Origin: Leisingera methylohalidivorans DSM 14336
GTDB taxonomy: Bacteria > Pseudomonadota > Alphaproteobacteria > Rhodobacterales > Rhodobacteraceae
Assembly (NCBI RefSeq): GCF_000511355.1
Contig: NC_023135.1
Span: 3,772,838 to 3,836,837, forward strand
Reading direction: 5' to 3'
Length of the DNA: 64,000 bases
Made by a program: the position numbers and the translations under genes. The notes under the pieces are model-generated. The model was not told the origin of the DNA and did not search any database. It saw nothing but the letters and a program-made list of their open reading frames with translations. Positions 9,198 to 18,374 of this stretch are shown here, one piece after another; position 1 is the first letter of the stretch, and each line of letters opens with the position of its first letter.

Positions 9198-10529
9198 TCA
9201 GGCCAAGGCCATCTCAATCGCCGCACCGGTGCGCAGCAAGGCTTCCTCGCAGTCCGGCTGGCCGAGCACCTGGAGGCCGCAGCTGGGAGTGCCGGTGGGC
9301 AGAGATAGCGCGCACAGCCCCATCAGGTTGCCGATCCGCGTGTTGCGCAGTGCCAGCAGGTTTGACTGCACATAGAAGTCATGATCGCTTTGCAGCCTGT
9401 CCAAATTTGGCGGCATGATCGGCGATACCGGGCTGAGCACCGCATCAAACCCGGCTGCCGCTTGATCCCAGGCCATCCGGCATTGTTCCAGCTTACCCCA
9501 GGCCGCGACATAATCCGAACCGCTGAACTGCGCGCCGGAGCGGAAGCGTTCAAGGATTTCCGCATACATCAGGTGCGGCGCGGCTTCGATCACGTCTTTC
9601 CACAGGCCGTAGGCTTCGGTGGTATAGAGAATCGGGCTAAGCCCCATCGCCTCTTCAAGCTCGGGCACTTCCAGCGGCACAATCTCCGCTCCGGCCTGTC
9701 TTAGCCTGTCCAGTGCCGCACGGTGGGCGGCGGCAACTTGCGGATCCAGATCGTTCTGCACCACGGTTTGCAGATCCGCGAAACGGCGCCCTTTGAGCGG
9801 CGCAGGATTGCGCAGATCCGGTCCCGTCGTCCCTTCCAGGACCCCCAGCAGCAGCCCGGCATCCTCCACCGAGCGGGCCAGCGGGCCGATGGTGTCGAAT
9901 TTCAGGCACAGCGGCACCACGCCTTCCTGGGCAATCCGGCCTGCGGTGGTCTTGAGACCCACCAGATCGTTCCAGGCAGACGGTATACGGACCGAGCCGC
10001 CCGTATCAGAGCCGATCCCGGCGGCGGCCAGACCAAAGGCTACAGACGCAGCCGCCCCGGAAGACGATCCCCCCGGTGCAGCACGCTGATCATTCACGCA
10101 GGGAGGCGTTTCCTTGATCGGATTGAAGCCAAGGCCAGAGAACGCCAATTCGCTCATATGGGTCTTGCCCAGGCAGACCGCCCCCATGAGGGTTGTGTTG
10201 CGCAGGACTGCTGCATCGTGGTCCGGCACCCGGCCCTTGAGCAGATCCGAACCGGATTCGGTTGCGGTGCCTGCGCTGTCGAACAGATCCTTCCAACTGA
10301 GCGGCACCCCGTCCAGCAGCGACCGGCGCAGGCCCAAATCCGCACGCTCCTGTGCAGCCTCGGCTTCGGCCAGGGCGCGATCATGGGTCACTTGGCTATA
10401 GATCCGGTCCTTCAGCGGGTGCGCGTCAATGGCTTCCAGATAACAGCTGGTCAGCGCCAGCGGGCCGATTTCACCCGCCTTGATCCCCCGCCCCAGATCA
10501 GCGGCGGTCATTGTCAGCCAATCTTGCAT
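9198..10529 (-). CDS. Amidase signature family protein
   Basis: A 443-residue amidase-signature hydrolase. The Ser-cisSer-Lys triad is visible: Lys80 in SWKDLFDSAG, the cis-Ser in GGSSSG (residues 153-158), and the nucleophile Ser179 in GSDTGGSVR. The family includes GatA, urea-related amidases and many broad aliphatic or aryl amidases. No GatB or GatC sits nearby and the C-terminal half is divergent, so this is more likely a catabolic amidase than the tRNA-dependent amidotransferase subunit. The ATG at 10529 (MQDWLTMTAADLGRGI) is the natural start. It is divergent from ubiH with about 110 nt between them. Confidence 0.87.
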   Translation of the reverse strand: MQDWLTMTAADLGRGIKAGEIGPLALTSCYLEAIDAHPLKDRIYSQVTHDRALAEAEAAQERADLGLRRSLLDGVPLSWKDLFDSAGTATESGSDLLKGRVPDHDAAVLRNTTLMGAVCLGKTHMSELAFSGLGFNPIKETPPCVNDQRAAPGGSSSGAAASVAFGLAAAGIGSDTGGSVRIPSAWNDLVGLKTTAGRIAQEGVVPLCLKFDTIGPLARSVEDAGLLLGVLEGTTGPDLRNPAPLKGRRFADLQTVVQNDLDPQVAAAHRAALDRLRQAGAEIVPLEVPELEEAMGLSPILYTTEAYGLWKDVIEAAPHLMYAEILERFRSGAQFSGSDYVAAWGKLEQCRMAWDQAAAGFDAVLSPVSPIMPPNLDRLQSDHDFYVQSNLLALRNTRIGNLMGLCALSLPTGTPSCGLQVLGQPDCEEALLRTGAAIEMALA

Positions 10530-10640
10530 CAGCCCGTCTCCCCAAATGCAGTTAATGCAAACGGTAGCTGCAGTAAGACACGGGCACAATCCCGCGCTTG
10601 GCGGATGGACAATCCCGTCAGCAGGCGCATATTGCGGGGC

Positions 10641-11867
10641 ATGAAAAATGCGTCTGATATCCTGATCGTAGGCGGCGGGCTGAACGGCCCCGCGCTGGCC
10701 CTGGCCCTTGCGCAGACCGGCCACAGCGTCACTGTGGTCGACGCGCTGACCCCGGACAAACTTGCTGACGAGGGCTTTGACGGGCGCGGTTATGCATTGG
10801 CGCTGGCCTCGCAGCGGCTGCTGCAGCAGACCGGCGTCTGGCAGCATGTCGGGGACAAGGCGCAACCCATGCTGGAGATCAAGGTGACAGACGGACATGC
10901 GGGTCACGGCCCGTCACCGTTTTTCATCCATTTCGATCATGCCGAGCTGGAAGAAGGCCCGATGGGCTATATGGTTGAAGACCGTTTCCTGCGCCGGGCC
11001 TTCCTGCAGGCAATGGAAGACGCGCCGGGAATCACCCTGGTGTGCGGGCGCACCGTGGTGGCGCAGGCGCCGGACCAGACCGGTGTAACTGTCACGCTGG
11101 ACGATGGCGGAGAGCTGCGCGGCCAGGTTCTGGTCGGCTCGGACGGGCGCCGCAGCGGCACGGCGCAGCGTGCAGGCATCAGGCGCACCGGCTGGGATTA
11201 CGGCCAGACGGCCCTGGTCTGCGCCATCGACCACGAAAAACCGCATCACGGCATCGCCCATCAGTTTTTCATGCCGCCTGGGCCGCTGGCGATCCTGCCG
11301 CTGCCGGGCAACCGCTCCTCCATCGTGTGGAGCGAGCGGACGGAGACCGCCAGGGCCATCCACGCGCTGGATGACGCCGAATATATTCAGGCGCTGCGGC
11401 CGCGCTTTGGCGATTTCCTCGGAGAGATTTCCCTGGCGGGCAAGCGTTTCACTTACCCGCTGAACCTGACCATCGCCAACAGCTTTATCGGCGACCGCAT
11501 GGCGCTGGTGGGCGATGCGGCGCATGGGATGCATCCGATAGCGGGCCAAGGGCTGAATGCGGGCTTGCGCGATGTCGGCGCTCTGGCGGAAGTCATCACC
11601 GAAGCCACACGGCGGGGCGAAGATATCGGCTCATCCCTGGTGATGGAACGTTACCAGCAATGGCGCCGCTTCGACACCGCCTCACTGGCCGCGGCCACGG
11701 ATGTATTCAACCGGCTGTTTTCCAACGATAACCCGCTGCTGCGGCTGGGACGGGACATCGGCATGGGATTGGCAGGGGCAGTTCCAGGCCTGCGCCGCAA
11801 TTTCGTGCGCGAGGCTGCGGGCCTGACCGGCGATTTGCCCAAGTTGCTGAAGGGGCAGGCAATCTGA
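10641..11867 (+). CDS. UbiH/UbiF/COQ6-type FAD-dependent ubiquinone biosynthesis hydroxylase
   Basis: A 408-residue flavin monooxygenase of the ubiquinone-ring hydroxylase family. The Rossmann FAD motif IVGGGLNGPALALAL is at residues 9-25, the DG motif region is GSDGRRSGTAQRAGI, and the second FAD motif is ALVGDAAHGMHPIAGQGLNAGLRD, the last typical of UbiH/UbiF/VisC. It hydroxylates the benzoquinone ring on the way to ubiquinone; which carbon cannot be told from sequence. The frame is open for another 900 nt upstream, but that stretch is antisense to the amidase gene and unlike any protein, so the ATG at 10641 is used. It is monocistronic by appearance. Confidence 0.88.
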   Translation: MKNASDILIVGGGLNGPALALALAQTGHSVTVVDALTPDKLADEGFDGRGYALALASQRLLQQTGVWQHVGDKAQPMLEIKVTDGHAGHGPSPFFIHFDHAELEEGPMGYMVEDRFLRRAFLQAMEDAPGITLVCGRTVVAQAPDQTGVTVTLDDGGELRGQVLVGSDGRRSGTAQRAGIRRTGWDYGQTALVCAIDHEKPHHGIAHQFFMPPGPLAILPLPGNRSSIVWSERTETARAIHALDDAEYIQALRPRFGDFLGEISLAGKRFTYPLNLTIANSFIGDRMALVGDAAHGMHPIAGQGLNAGLRDVGALAEVITEATRRGEDIGSSLVMERYQQWRRFDTASLAAATDVFNRLFSNDNPLLRLGRDIGMGLAGAVPGLRRNFVREAAGLTGDLPKLLKGQAI

Positions 11868-11894
11868 TTGCCTTGGCGCTGACCTGATACGCTG

Positions 11895-12083
11895 TCACTC
11901 CAGCGCGCGGGCCTCGTCCACCAGCATCACCGGGATGCCATTGCGGATCGGAAAGGCAAGGTTGGCCTTGCGTGAAATCAGCTCCTGCGCCGGGGCGTCA
12001 TATTCCAGCACCGCCTGGGTCAGCGGGCAGACCAATGCTTCCAGCATCCGGCGGTCAAAGGCGGGCGCCTGTGTCTCGGTCAT
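11895..12083 (-). CDS. Trm112 family protein
   Basis: A 62-residue Trm112-like (UPF0434) protein: [18 protein letters not shown] at the N-terminal half and [16 protein letters not shown] at the C-terminal half. In eukaryotes and archaea Trm112 activates methyltransferases; bacterial short forms have a similar fold but poorly known partners. It keeps only one of the zinc-type cysteines (C19), as many bacterial members do. It overlaps the upstream LON-like gene by 4 nt (12080-12083), so the two are translationally coupled. Confidence 0.88.
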   Translation of the reverse strand: MTETQAPAFDRRMLEALVCPLTQAVLEYDAPAQELISRKANLAFPIRNGIPVMLVDEARALE

Positions 12084-12724
12084 TGCAGGGTTTCCTCCTG
12101 AGAGCCGCCGCGCAGGGCGAATTCGATCAAAGTGACAAGCGTTTCCCGCCTTGTGGCAAGGCAGGGCGCTTCGAGCAAGGCCTGTTTCTCCTCAATGTCG
12201 AATTCCAGAAGCATCGCCAGGGAATTGATCAGCAGCTCGTCGTCCGCATCTTTCAAGGCTTCCCAATCAGTCGACAGGCTCCGGGCAGAAAAGAAACGCT
12301 CCAGCAGGTCCAGGAAGGAAGGCCGGTCAAGGGTATCATCCGCCTCGGAGCGGCCAAGGTCCCGGTCGAATCCCGTCCAGCTGACATCGCAACGCTGATA
12401 GGGGGTAAATCCGTTGGCTTCGCGGGTAATCCGGAACCGGGACACGCCTGAAAGCGTGACCAGGTATCTTCCGTCTTCCGTCTCGGAAAACTGCGTGACG
12501 CGCCCGGCACATCCAATCGCGTGCAGCTCGTCCCCCGTCCCTTGCGGACCCGGGCAGGGCTGCACCATGCCAATCAGCCGCTGCGGCGTTTTGAGAGTGT
12601 CTTCGAGCATCTGCAGGTAGCGCGGCTCGAAGATGTGCAGCGGCAGGCGCGACCGGGGCAGCAAAAGCGCCCCGGGCAATGGGAACACGGCAATCGTGTC
12701 CGGCAGATCAGCAGGCTGGATCAT
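12080..12724 (-). CDS. LON peptidase substrate-binding domain protein
   Basis: A 214-residue protein made only of the N-terminal LON (LAN) domain: [28 protein letters not shown] at the start, then the conserved GCAGRVTQF and [16 protein letters not shown] blocks. It has no ATPase or protease domain. Stand-alone LON-domain proteins are common in proteobacteria and are thought to handle or present substrates, but their role is unsettled. It sits between the CnoX-type thioredoxin (27 nt gap) and the Trm112-like gene (4-nt overlap), forming a three-gene operon that reads as protein quality control. Confidence 0.9.
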   Translation of the reverse strand: MIQPADLPDTIAVFPLPGALLLPRSRLPLHIFEPRYLQMLEDTLKTPQRLIGMVQPCPGPQGTGDELHAIGCAGRVTQFSETEDGRYLVTLSGVSRFRITREANGFTPYQRCDVSWTGFDRDLGRSEADDTLDRPSFLDLLERFFSARSLSTDWEALKDADDELLINSLAMLLEFDIEEKQALLEAPCLATRRETLVTLIEFALRGGSQEETLQ

Positions 12725-12751
12725 GGGACAGAGTGTAGTGCTGCCCCGGTC

Positions 12752-13678
12752 TTAGGCAAATATCATCGAGCTAAGTTTCCGCCGCCCGTTGAGAACCACC
12801 GGGTCGTTGGGTTTAAGCGCATCGAAGATGGTGAAGAGCTGCGCCTTGGCGGCGCCGTCGTTCCACTCGCGGTCACGGCGGAAAAGCTCCAGCAGTTGAT
12901 CCACTGCAGCTTCCGCGTCTCCTGCTGCGTGAAGCGCCTGCGCCAGGTCGAAGCGCGCCTGCAGGTCATCCGGGCTGGCCTCCACCGCTGCGCTCAGCTC
13001 CCCCACCGGGCCTGCGTTCTCTGCCTGCCGCGCCAGGGCGATTTGCGCATGGGCTGCTTCGATCTCTGCTGCATCCGCGATTTCGGCGGGCGCACCATTC
13101 AGAACGGCCTCTGCCTGATCCAGATCGCCAAGCGCGATATGCGCGCGTGCCAATCCGCCGTAAGCAGCAGCACTTTTGTCATCTTCACCCAGAATCGCGG
13201 CAAAGGTCTGGGCGGCATCCGCCACGGCGCCTTCAGCCAGCATCTGTTCGGCCGCTTCCAGCGCCTCGGCCAGACCGCCGTCGGCTGATCCGCCGCCGGC
13301 CTCAATGGCCTTATTCACAAAGGCCTCGATCTCCGATGCTGGCAGAGCGCCCTGAAACATGTCGACCGGGCGCCCTTCCACAAAGGCGACCACTGTGGGG
13401 ATCGACTGCAACGGCAGCCCCTGTTGCGCCAGTGCCTGCGCCAGGCGCTGGTTTTCGTCCACGTTGATCTTGGCCATGGTGGCCGCGCCCTTGGCCTTGG
13501 TAACAGCCGCCTCCAGCATCGGGCCCAGGGTCTTGCACGGGCCGCACCAGGGCGCCCAGAAGTCCACGATCACCGGCGCCTGCATCGACGCTTCGACAAC
13601 GTCCTGCATAAAAGTGGCTTCGGTCACGTCTTTGATCAGATCACCTGCCGGTGCGGTGCTGCCAAGAATTTCGGTCAT
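12752..13678 (-). CDS. Thioredoxin with TPR region (CnoX/YbbN-type chaperedoxin)
   Basis: A 308-residue protein with an N-terminal thioredoxin domain (active site WCGPC, residues 44-48, in a DFWAPWCGPCKTL context) followed by about 180 residues of Ala-rich helical repeats like the TPR part of E. coli YbbN/CnoX. CnoX proteins hold oxidised or unfolding clients and pass them to GroEL or DnaK. This one keeps a complete CxxC, so it may be redox active. It is the first gene of the CnoX-LON-Trm112 operon. Length matches the family (about 280-310). Confidence 0.9.
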   Translation of the reverse strand: MTEILGSTAPAGDLIKDVTEATFMQDVVEASMQAPVIVDFWAPWCGPCKTLGPMLEAAVTKAKGAATMAKINVDENQRLAQALAQQGLPLQSIPTVVAFVEGRPVDMFQGALPASEIEAFVNKAIEAGGGSADGGLAEALEAAEQMLAEGAVADAAQTFAAILGEDDKSAAAYGGLARAHIALGDLDQAEAVLNGAPAEIADAAEIEAAHAQIALARQAENAGPVGELSAAVEASPDDLQARFDLAQALHAAGDAEAAVDQLLELFRRDREWNDGAAKAQLFTIFDALKPNDPVVLNGRRKLSSMIFA

Positions 13679-14063
13679 CAGATTGTTCTCCGCTTGGAAC
13701 TTGTCCCCTATATGGAATCCTAAGCGCCGGAAACCAAGAGAGGAGTTTGCAGGTGGCCTGCCGCAGAGCCGATCCTATGGCGTTATCCGGGAAAGATGAT
13801 GCCCACGGATGACGCCGCCCGGGCGCGGCATGCGAGCCTGTGAAGCGTTGCGATAATAATGACGGTTGCGCCTCTGGTGACAACCGCCATCAGCTTGCGG
13901 GCAGGGCTGGACCAGGGTGCGGGTCTGCCGGTTGCGCTGTGCGGCGGTGCTCCCGTCCCCGTTAACGGGATCTCTCGGCGCCAGCCCCCTCGCGGTGCCA
14001 TGCTCAACGAAGGAGAAACATCCCAGAGATGTTACGGGTCAAGCGGGAGCGCTCCGCCTGCCG
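13679..14063. other. 385-nt region without a supported gene; contains a perfect palindrome
   Basis: This gap lies upstream of the CnoX gene and downstream of xthA. Weak open frames exist (for example minus strand 14007-13783) but look like neither a known family nor a normally biased protein. A perfect 12-bp palindrome CCCGTTAACGGG lies at 13958-13969, with a second nested pairing TCCCGT (13951-13956) / ACGGGA (13965-13970). GGAGCGCTCC at 14046-14055 is also self-complementary, next to the xthA stop. The CnoX promoter should be near 13690-13760. Confidence 0.5.
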
Positions 14064-14852
14064 TCACAGATCGAAGGTCGCAAACACCGGCGCATGGTCG
14101 CTGGGTTTTTCCCAGCCGCGGGCATCCCGCAGGATACGGCTGGAGTGGGCCGCGTTCTTGATGTCCGGCGTCGCCCAGACGTGATCGAGACGGCGTCCCT
14201 TGTCGGCGGCATCCCAATCCCTGGCCCGGTAGCTCCACCAGCTGTACAGGCGGCCGTCGGGAACATCGTTCCGGGTCACATCAGACCATCCGCCCGCGTC
14301 CATCACTTCTGCGAAATGCTCCACCTCGATGGGCGTATGGCTGACGACCTTCAGCAGCTTCTTGTGGTCCCAGACATCATCCTCGCGGGGGGCGATATTG
14401 AGGTCGCCGACCAGAATGGACTTTTCCGGTTTATCCGACTGGAACCAGTCGCGCATTTCCGTAAGGTAATCAAGTTTCTGGCCGAATTTCACATTCTTTT
14501 CCCGGTCCGGAACATCACCGCCCGCCGGGACGTAGAAATTGTGGATCACCACTCCGTTCTCCAGCCGCCCGGCCACATGGCGGGCATGGCCAAGACCTGC
14601 GAAATCCTGATCCCCTGCATCCTCGATCGGCAGGCGCGACAGGATCGCCACCCCGTTGTACCCTTTCTGGCCGCGCGCAACCACATGGCCGTAGCCCAGA
14701 GCCGCAAAGCCTTCCAACGGAATCTTCTCCACCGGGCTTTTGCACTCCTGCAGGCAGAGCACGTCCGGCCCCTCCTCCTGCAACAGCTTCTGCACAATCG
14801 GTTCGCGCAGGCGGACCGAATTGATATTCCAGGTGGCAAGAGTAAATGGCAT
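14064..14852 (-). CDS. xthA: Exodeoxyribonuclease III (AP endonuclease)
   Basis: A 262-residue ExoIII-family enzyme that incises abasic sites and removes 3' blocking groups in base-excision repair. Catalytic segments seen in order are TWNINSVR (residues 7-14), LCLQECK with the metal-binding Glu36, VGDLNIAP, RLDHVWATPD, and the C-terminal SDHAPV with the catalytic His. The ATG at 14852 (MPFTLATWNINS) is the natural start; an ATG four codons upstream is also possible. It precedes the response regulator on the same strand by roughly 230 nt. Confidence 0.95.
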   Translation of the reverse strand: MPFTLATWNINSVRLREPIVQKLLQEEGPDVLCLQECKSPVEKIPLEGFAALGYGHVVARGQKGYNGVAILSRLPIEDAGDQDFAGLGHARHVAGRLENGVVIHNFYVPAGGDVPDREKNVKFGQKLDYLTEMRDWFQSDKPEKSILVGDLNIAPREDDVWDHKKLLKVVSHTPIEVEHFAEVMDAGGWSDVTRNDVPDGRLYSWWSYRARDWDAADKGRRLDHVWATPDIKNAAHSSRILRDARGWEKPSDHAPVFATFDL

Positions 14853-15085
14853 CGCGCGCCTCATGATGAAATCCGGGTTCGGGCGCGATACTGCCTGCCT
14901 GGGCCGGGAAGGGCCAGAGATGAAATGTTCAGCGGGTGCAAACAACCCAGACAAAAAAGGCCGGGCGTCATGCCCGGCCAAGTCCAACAGGGAGGTGCAT
15001 ATCGTGACCCGGATATGCGCGGGATAGGGCCTGTTTCAAAGATGAACCAAAGGGTCTTCTTTGATCCGGGTCAACGCAGCATACA

Positions 15086-15772
15086 TCAGGCGACCAGCCG
15101 GTAGCCCCCGGATTCCGTCACCAACAGGCGCGCATTCGACGGATCAGGCTCAATTTTCTGCCTCAGACGGTAGATATGGGTTTCAAGCGTATGCGTGGTG
15201 ACGCCAGCATTGTATCCCCACACCTCATGCAGCAGCACGTCGCGCGGCACCACTCCATCGCTGGAGCGATAGAGAAACTTGAGGATGTTGGTTTCTTTCT
15301 CGGTCAACCGGATCTTGCGTTCATCCTCGGCGATCAAAAGCTTCATCGACGGTTTGAAAGTATACGGCCCAAGCGCAAAGACCGCGTCCTCAGATTGTTC
15401 GTGCTGGCGCAGCTGAGCGCGGATCCGTGCCAGCAGAACCGGGAACTTGAAGGGTTTGGCGACATAGTCATTGGCGCCGGCATCCAGACCCAGGATGGTG
15501 TCTGCATCGCTGTCATGGCCTGTCAGCATCAGCACCGGCGCCTTCACCCCCTGCTTGCGCATCAGACGGCACAGCTCGCGCCCGTCGGTGTCCGGCAGGC
15601 CGACATCCAGGATAATCAGATCATACAGGGCTTCCTTGGCCCGCTCCATCGCGCCCTGACCGTTTTCAGCCTCGAATACATCGAAGTCCTCGGTCATCAC
15701 CAGCTGCTCGCTCAAGGCTTCTCGCAGGTCTTCATCATCGTCAACCAGCAGAATTTTTTTCAGTTGCGCCAT
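15086..15772 (-). CDS. OmpR/PhoB-family response regulator
   Basis: A 228-residue two-domain regulator. The receiver has acidic residues 11-13 (DDD), phosphorylation site Asp56 in ILDVGLPDTDG, and the conserved Lys106 in YVAKPFKFP. The C-terminal winged helix ends in HTLETHIYRLRQKIEPDP and VTESGGYRLVA. No cognate histidine kinase is adjacent, so this is an orphan regulator in this window. The start at 15772 (MAQLKKILLVDDDED) follows a GAGGGCGAG Shine-Dalgarno. It could belong to the essential CenR-like envelope regulators of alphaproteobacteria, but I cannot establish that from sequence alone. Confidence 0.9.
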   Translation of the reverse strand: MAQLKKILLVDDDEDLREALSEQLVMTEDFDVFEAENGQGAMERAKEALYDLIILDVGLPDTDGRELCRLMRKQGVKAPVLMLTGHDSDADTILGLDAGANDYVAKPFKFPVLLARIRAQLRQHEQSEDAVFALGPYTFKPSMKLLIAEDERKIRLTEKETNILKFLYRSSDGVVPRDVLLHEVWGYNAGVTTHTLETHIYRLRQKIEPDPSNARLLVTESGGYRLVA

Positions 15773-15917
15773 CGGCTCGCCCTCCTGTTCACATGACCAC
15801 ACATGCGCATCCCTTGCGCCCTCGGCAAGATTTGCTGCAATACTCTCACGCCGACGTGTCCATGGCAGGGAAATTGTTTCACATCCGTTGCATTTGGGCG
15901 TAAAGACAGCGAGCCTT

Positions 15918-15932
15918 TGTTACAAAATAACA
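15918..15932 (+). promoter_or_regulatory. Small inverted repeat just upstream of ribA
   Basis: TGTTA-CAAAA-TAACA is a perfect 5-bp inverted repeat 14 nt before the ribA start, in the 173-nt divergent gap shared with the response-regulator gene. It could be an operator, but short AT-rich repeats arise easily by chance. Confidence 0.25.
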
Positions 15933-15945
15933 CCGGAAACCCCGA

Positions 15946-17034
15946 ATGAGCCTGATGCCCACCATGATCGAATTGCTGGCCCGCGCCCGGGTCGATTTGC
16001 GCATGGGCCTGCCGGTGGTCCTGACCTGCGGCGATGACGCGGCTCTGGCCATAGCGGTCGAGACGCTGACCAATGCCCGCCTGGATGCCATGCGGGCATT
16101 GGGAGACCTGTCACTGGCGGTGACGGCGCGCAGGGCGGAAACACTTAAAGCCCGCGTCTATGATGAAGACGTTGCCCGCGTAACCGTGCCTGAATCCGAA
16201 GGCCTGGACTGGATCCAGGCGCTGGCGGATCCGGCAGATGATCTGAACACACCGATGAAGGGCCCGCTGGCAAGCCAGCGCGGCGGCAGCGCAGACCTGC
16301 ACCGGCTGGCGATAGCGCTGGTGAAATCGGCCCGCCTGCTGCCGGCCGCAGCGCTGGTGCCGGTACGCGGCGCAGCCGCCTTTGCCGCGGACCACGGGCT
16401 GACTGTCATTTCTCGGACAGCCGCTGCTCCGCTGCTCAGCGAAAGCTCGCCCTTGCACCCTGTTGCTGCGGCGCGCCTGCCGATGGACGCAGCCGAAGCC
16501 GGGCGGCTGCACATCTTTCGGCCCGAGGACGGCGCCGAGGAACATTACGCGGTGGAAATCGGCCGCCCCGACCGCTCCAGACCGGTTCTGGCGCGGCTGC
16601 ATTCCGCCTGTTTTACCGGCGACGTGCTGGGCTCGCTGAAGTGCGATTGCGGCCCGCAGCTGCGCGGTGCGCTGGCGCAGATGGGCGAGGAAGGCGCAGG
16701 TGTGCTGCTGTACCTCAACCAGGAAGGCCGCGGCATCGGCCTTGCCAACAAGATGCGGGCCTATTCCCTGCAGGACCAGGGCTTCGACACGGTGGAGGCC
16801 AACCACAGGCTTGGGTTCGAGGATGACGAGCGCGATTTTCGTCTGGGGGCCGCCATTTTGAAGAAGATGGGCTTTTCCCAGGTACGGCTTCTGACCAACA
16901 ATCCGAACAAGATCGCGATGATGGAGAAGACCGGCGTGCACGTCGCGGAACGGGTGGCGCTGAAAGTGGGGGAAAACGCCCACAACCAGCATTACCTGGC
17001 CACCAAGGCCCGGAAATCCGGGCATATGCTGTGA
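15946..17034 (+). CDS. ribA: GTP cyclohydrolase II
   Basis: A 362-residue protein whose C-terminal half is a GTP cyclohydrolase II, opening the GTP ring in the first committed step of riboflavin synthesis. The zinc ligands are C222, C233 and C235 (C-X10-C-X-C in HSACFTGDVLGSLKCDC). The catalytic stretch LYLNQEGRGIGLANKMRAY and the LLTNNPNKI block are intact. The N-terminal about 170 residues occupy the place of a RibB (DHBP synthase) domain but lack its acidic metal-binding motif, so this is a GTPCH-II with a degenerate or unrelated N-terminal domain. Its stop overlaps the following transpeptidase start (GTGA). Confidence 0.92.
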   Translation: MSLMPTMIELLARARVDLRMGLPVVLTCGDDAALAIAVETLTNARLDAMRALGDLSLAVTARRAETLKARVYDEDVARVTVPESEGLDWIQALADPADDLNTPMKGPLASQRGGSADLHRLAIALVKSARLLPAAALVPVRGAAAFAADHGLTVISRTAAAPLLSESSPLHPVAAARLPMDAAEAGRLHIFRPEDGAEEHYAVEIGRPDRSRPVLARLHSACFTGDVLGSLKCDCGPQLRGALAQMGEEGAGVLLYLNQEGRGIGLANKMRAYSLQDQGFDTVEANHRLGFEDDERDFRLGAAILKKMGFSQVRLLTNNPNKIAMMEKTGVHVAERVALKVGENAHNQHYLATKARKSGHML

Positions 17035-17543
17035 CATCACCCGCCGATCTGGTCCTGACGCCCCGCGGGGTGCGTTTCCTGGGACGGGTGCTGCCCTGCA
17101 CAATCGGCCAAGGCGGATTGTCCCGGAACAAACGCGAAGGGGATGGTGCGACACCCGTCGGAGTGCACCGCATTGCAGGAATGCTTTACCGCCCTGACAG
17201 GCTGCCCCGCCCTGCCTTCTGGGCCAAACCAATTGGTCCGCAGGATCTGTGGTCGGATGATTCGGGGGATGCAAATTACAACCGCCATGTGCGGGCGCCC
17301 TATCCGTTCAGCCACGAAAGGCTGCGGCGCAGCGATCCGTTGTATGATCTGGTTTTGGTCACCGATTGGAACTGGCCAACCGCATCTCCGGGAAGCGGCT
17401 CCGCAATCTTCATTCACCAATGGCGCCGCCCTGGATACCCCACCGAAGGCTGCATCGCTTTCTCGCGCGCTGATCTCCATTGGCTAGCTGACCGGGTTCA
17501 ACCTGGATCCCGGATCATTATACCGCCTCTGGCGCGCGCCTGA
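17031..17543 (+). CDS. L,D-transpeptidase (YkuD) family protein
   Basis: A 170-residue YkuD-fold protein with the catalytic pair His129 (IFIHQW) and Cys141 (TEGCIAFS) in the usual H-X11-C spacing. Such enzymes make 3-3 crosslinks in peptidoglycan or attach lipoproteins to it. No signal peptide is apparent, and the start is a GTG overlapping the ribA stop. A few non-secreted YkuD-like proteins of unknown role look like this, so a cytoplasmic function is possible. It is translationally coupled to ribA. Confidence 0.82.
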   Translation: MTSPADLVLTPRGVRFLGRVLPCTIGQGGLSRNKREGDGATPVGVHRIAGMLYRPDRLPRPAFWAKPIGPQDLWSDDSGDANYNRHVRAPYPFSHERLRRSDPLYDLVLVTDWNWPTASPGSGSAIFIHQWRRPGYPTEGCIAFSRADLHWLADRVQPGSRIIIPPLARA

Positions 17544-17600
17544 CGCGGCGAAGACTTTCTAGCAAAGTCCCGGCCGAAGATTTCCTGATACTTATCCGCC

Positions 17601-18251
17601 CTAGTAGGTCCGGGCACCGAAAATGGCAGATCCGACGCGAACATGGGTGGCGCCAAGCGCAATGGCTTTCTCGAAATCGCCGCTCATTCCCATTGATAGT
17701 CCCTTCAGCCCGTTGCGCGCGGCAATCTTGGCCAGCAGCGCGAAATGCAGGCTGGCTTCCTCCTCCACCGGCGGGATGCACATCAGCCCTTTGATCGGCA
17801 GATCGAGCTGGCGGCAGTCTGCGATGAAAGCATCTGCATCGGACGGCATCACGCCTGCTTTTTGCTGCTCCTCGCCAGTATTCACCTGAATGAACAATTC
17901 CGGGCACTTGCCCAATTCCTGCGCCAGCCGGGCCAGCGTGCTGGCCAGCTTGGGCCGGTCGACTGAATGGATGCTGTCAAACAACTCCATCGCCTGGCGG
18001 GCCTTGTTGGTCTGCAACGGGCCGATCAAATGCAGATCGATACCGTCAAACTGCTCGGCGAATCCCGGCCACTTTCCAGCGGCCTCCTGCACCTTGTTTT
18101 CACCGAAACAGCGATGGCCCTGCTGCAGAACGGCCTCGACCCGTTCATCCGGCTGCACCTTGGAAACAGCAATCAGCTGCACGCAGCCCGGCGCGCGGCC
18201 AGCCTGGTCTTCAGCTTTGGCGATTCGGGATCTGATCTCTTCAAGCGGCAT
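17601..18251 (-). CDS. YggS-family pyridoxal-phosphate homeostasis protein
   Basis: A 216-residue PLP-binding protein of the YggS/PROSC family. The cofactor Lys is residue 31 in QLIAVSKVQP; GENKVQEA, HLIGPLQTNK and SMGMSGDFEKAIALGATHVRVGSAIFG are conserved family blocks. These proteins buffer free PLP and affect amino-acid and vitamin B6 balance without known enzymatic turnover. The ATG at 18251 was chosen (MPLEEIRSRI); a start ten codons upstream is possible. It is convergent with the transpeptidase gene. Confidence 0.92.
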   Translation of the reverse strand: MPLEEIRSRIAKAEDQAGRAPGCVQLIAVSKVQPDERVEAVLQQGHRCFGENKVQEAAGKWPGFAEQFDGIDLHLIGPLQTNKARQAMELFDSIHSVDRPKLASTLARLAQELGKCPELFIQVNTGEEQQKAGVMPSDADAFIADCRQLDLPIKGLMCIPPVEEEASLHFALLAKIAARNGLKGLSMGMSGDFEKAIALGATHVRVGSAIFGARTY

Positions 18252-18312
18252 GGATTTGGCCTCGTATCTGTTTGGCCGCAAAAAACACTGTTTGCCTGCA
18301 AATGTTAAGAGC

Positions 18313-18348
18313 CAAAAGAAAAGGGCGGGCCCCCGAAGGAACCCGCCC
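18313..18348 (-). terminator. Rho-independent terminator of the porin gene
   Basis: On the minus strand, GGGCGGG and CCCGCCC arms (18342-18348 and 18323-18329) form a hairpin directly after the porin stop, followed by a T-rich run (complement of 18314-18322). Confidence 0.85.
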
Positions 18349-18374
18349 CGAATTCACGCTAGGCGTGCTTCAGC

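Noticed and set aside
9723..10640. Upstream extension of the UbiH-type reading frame
   Set aside because: It lies antisense to the amidase gene and has no protein-like conservation; the FAD motif begins right after the ATG at 10641.
13783..14007. 74-codon minus-strand frame in the CnoX-xthA gap
   Set aside because: No ribosome site, no family resemblance, and composition typical of a chance frame.
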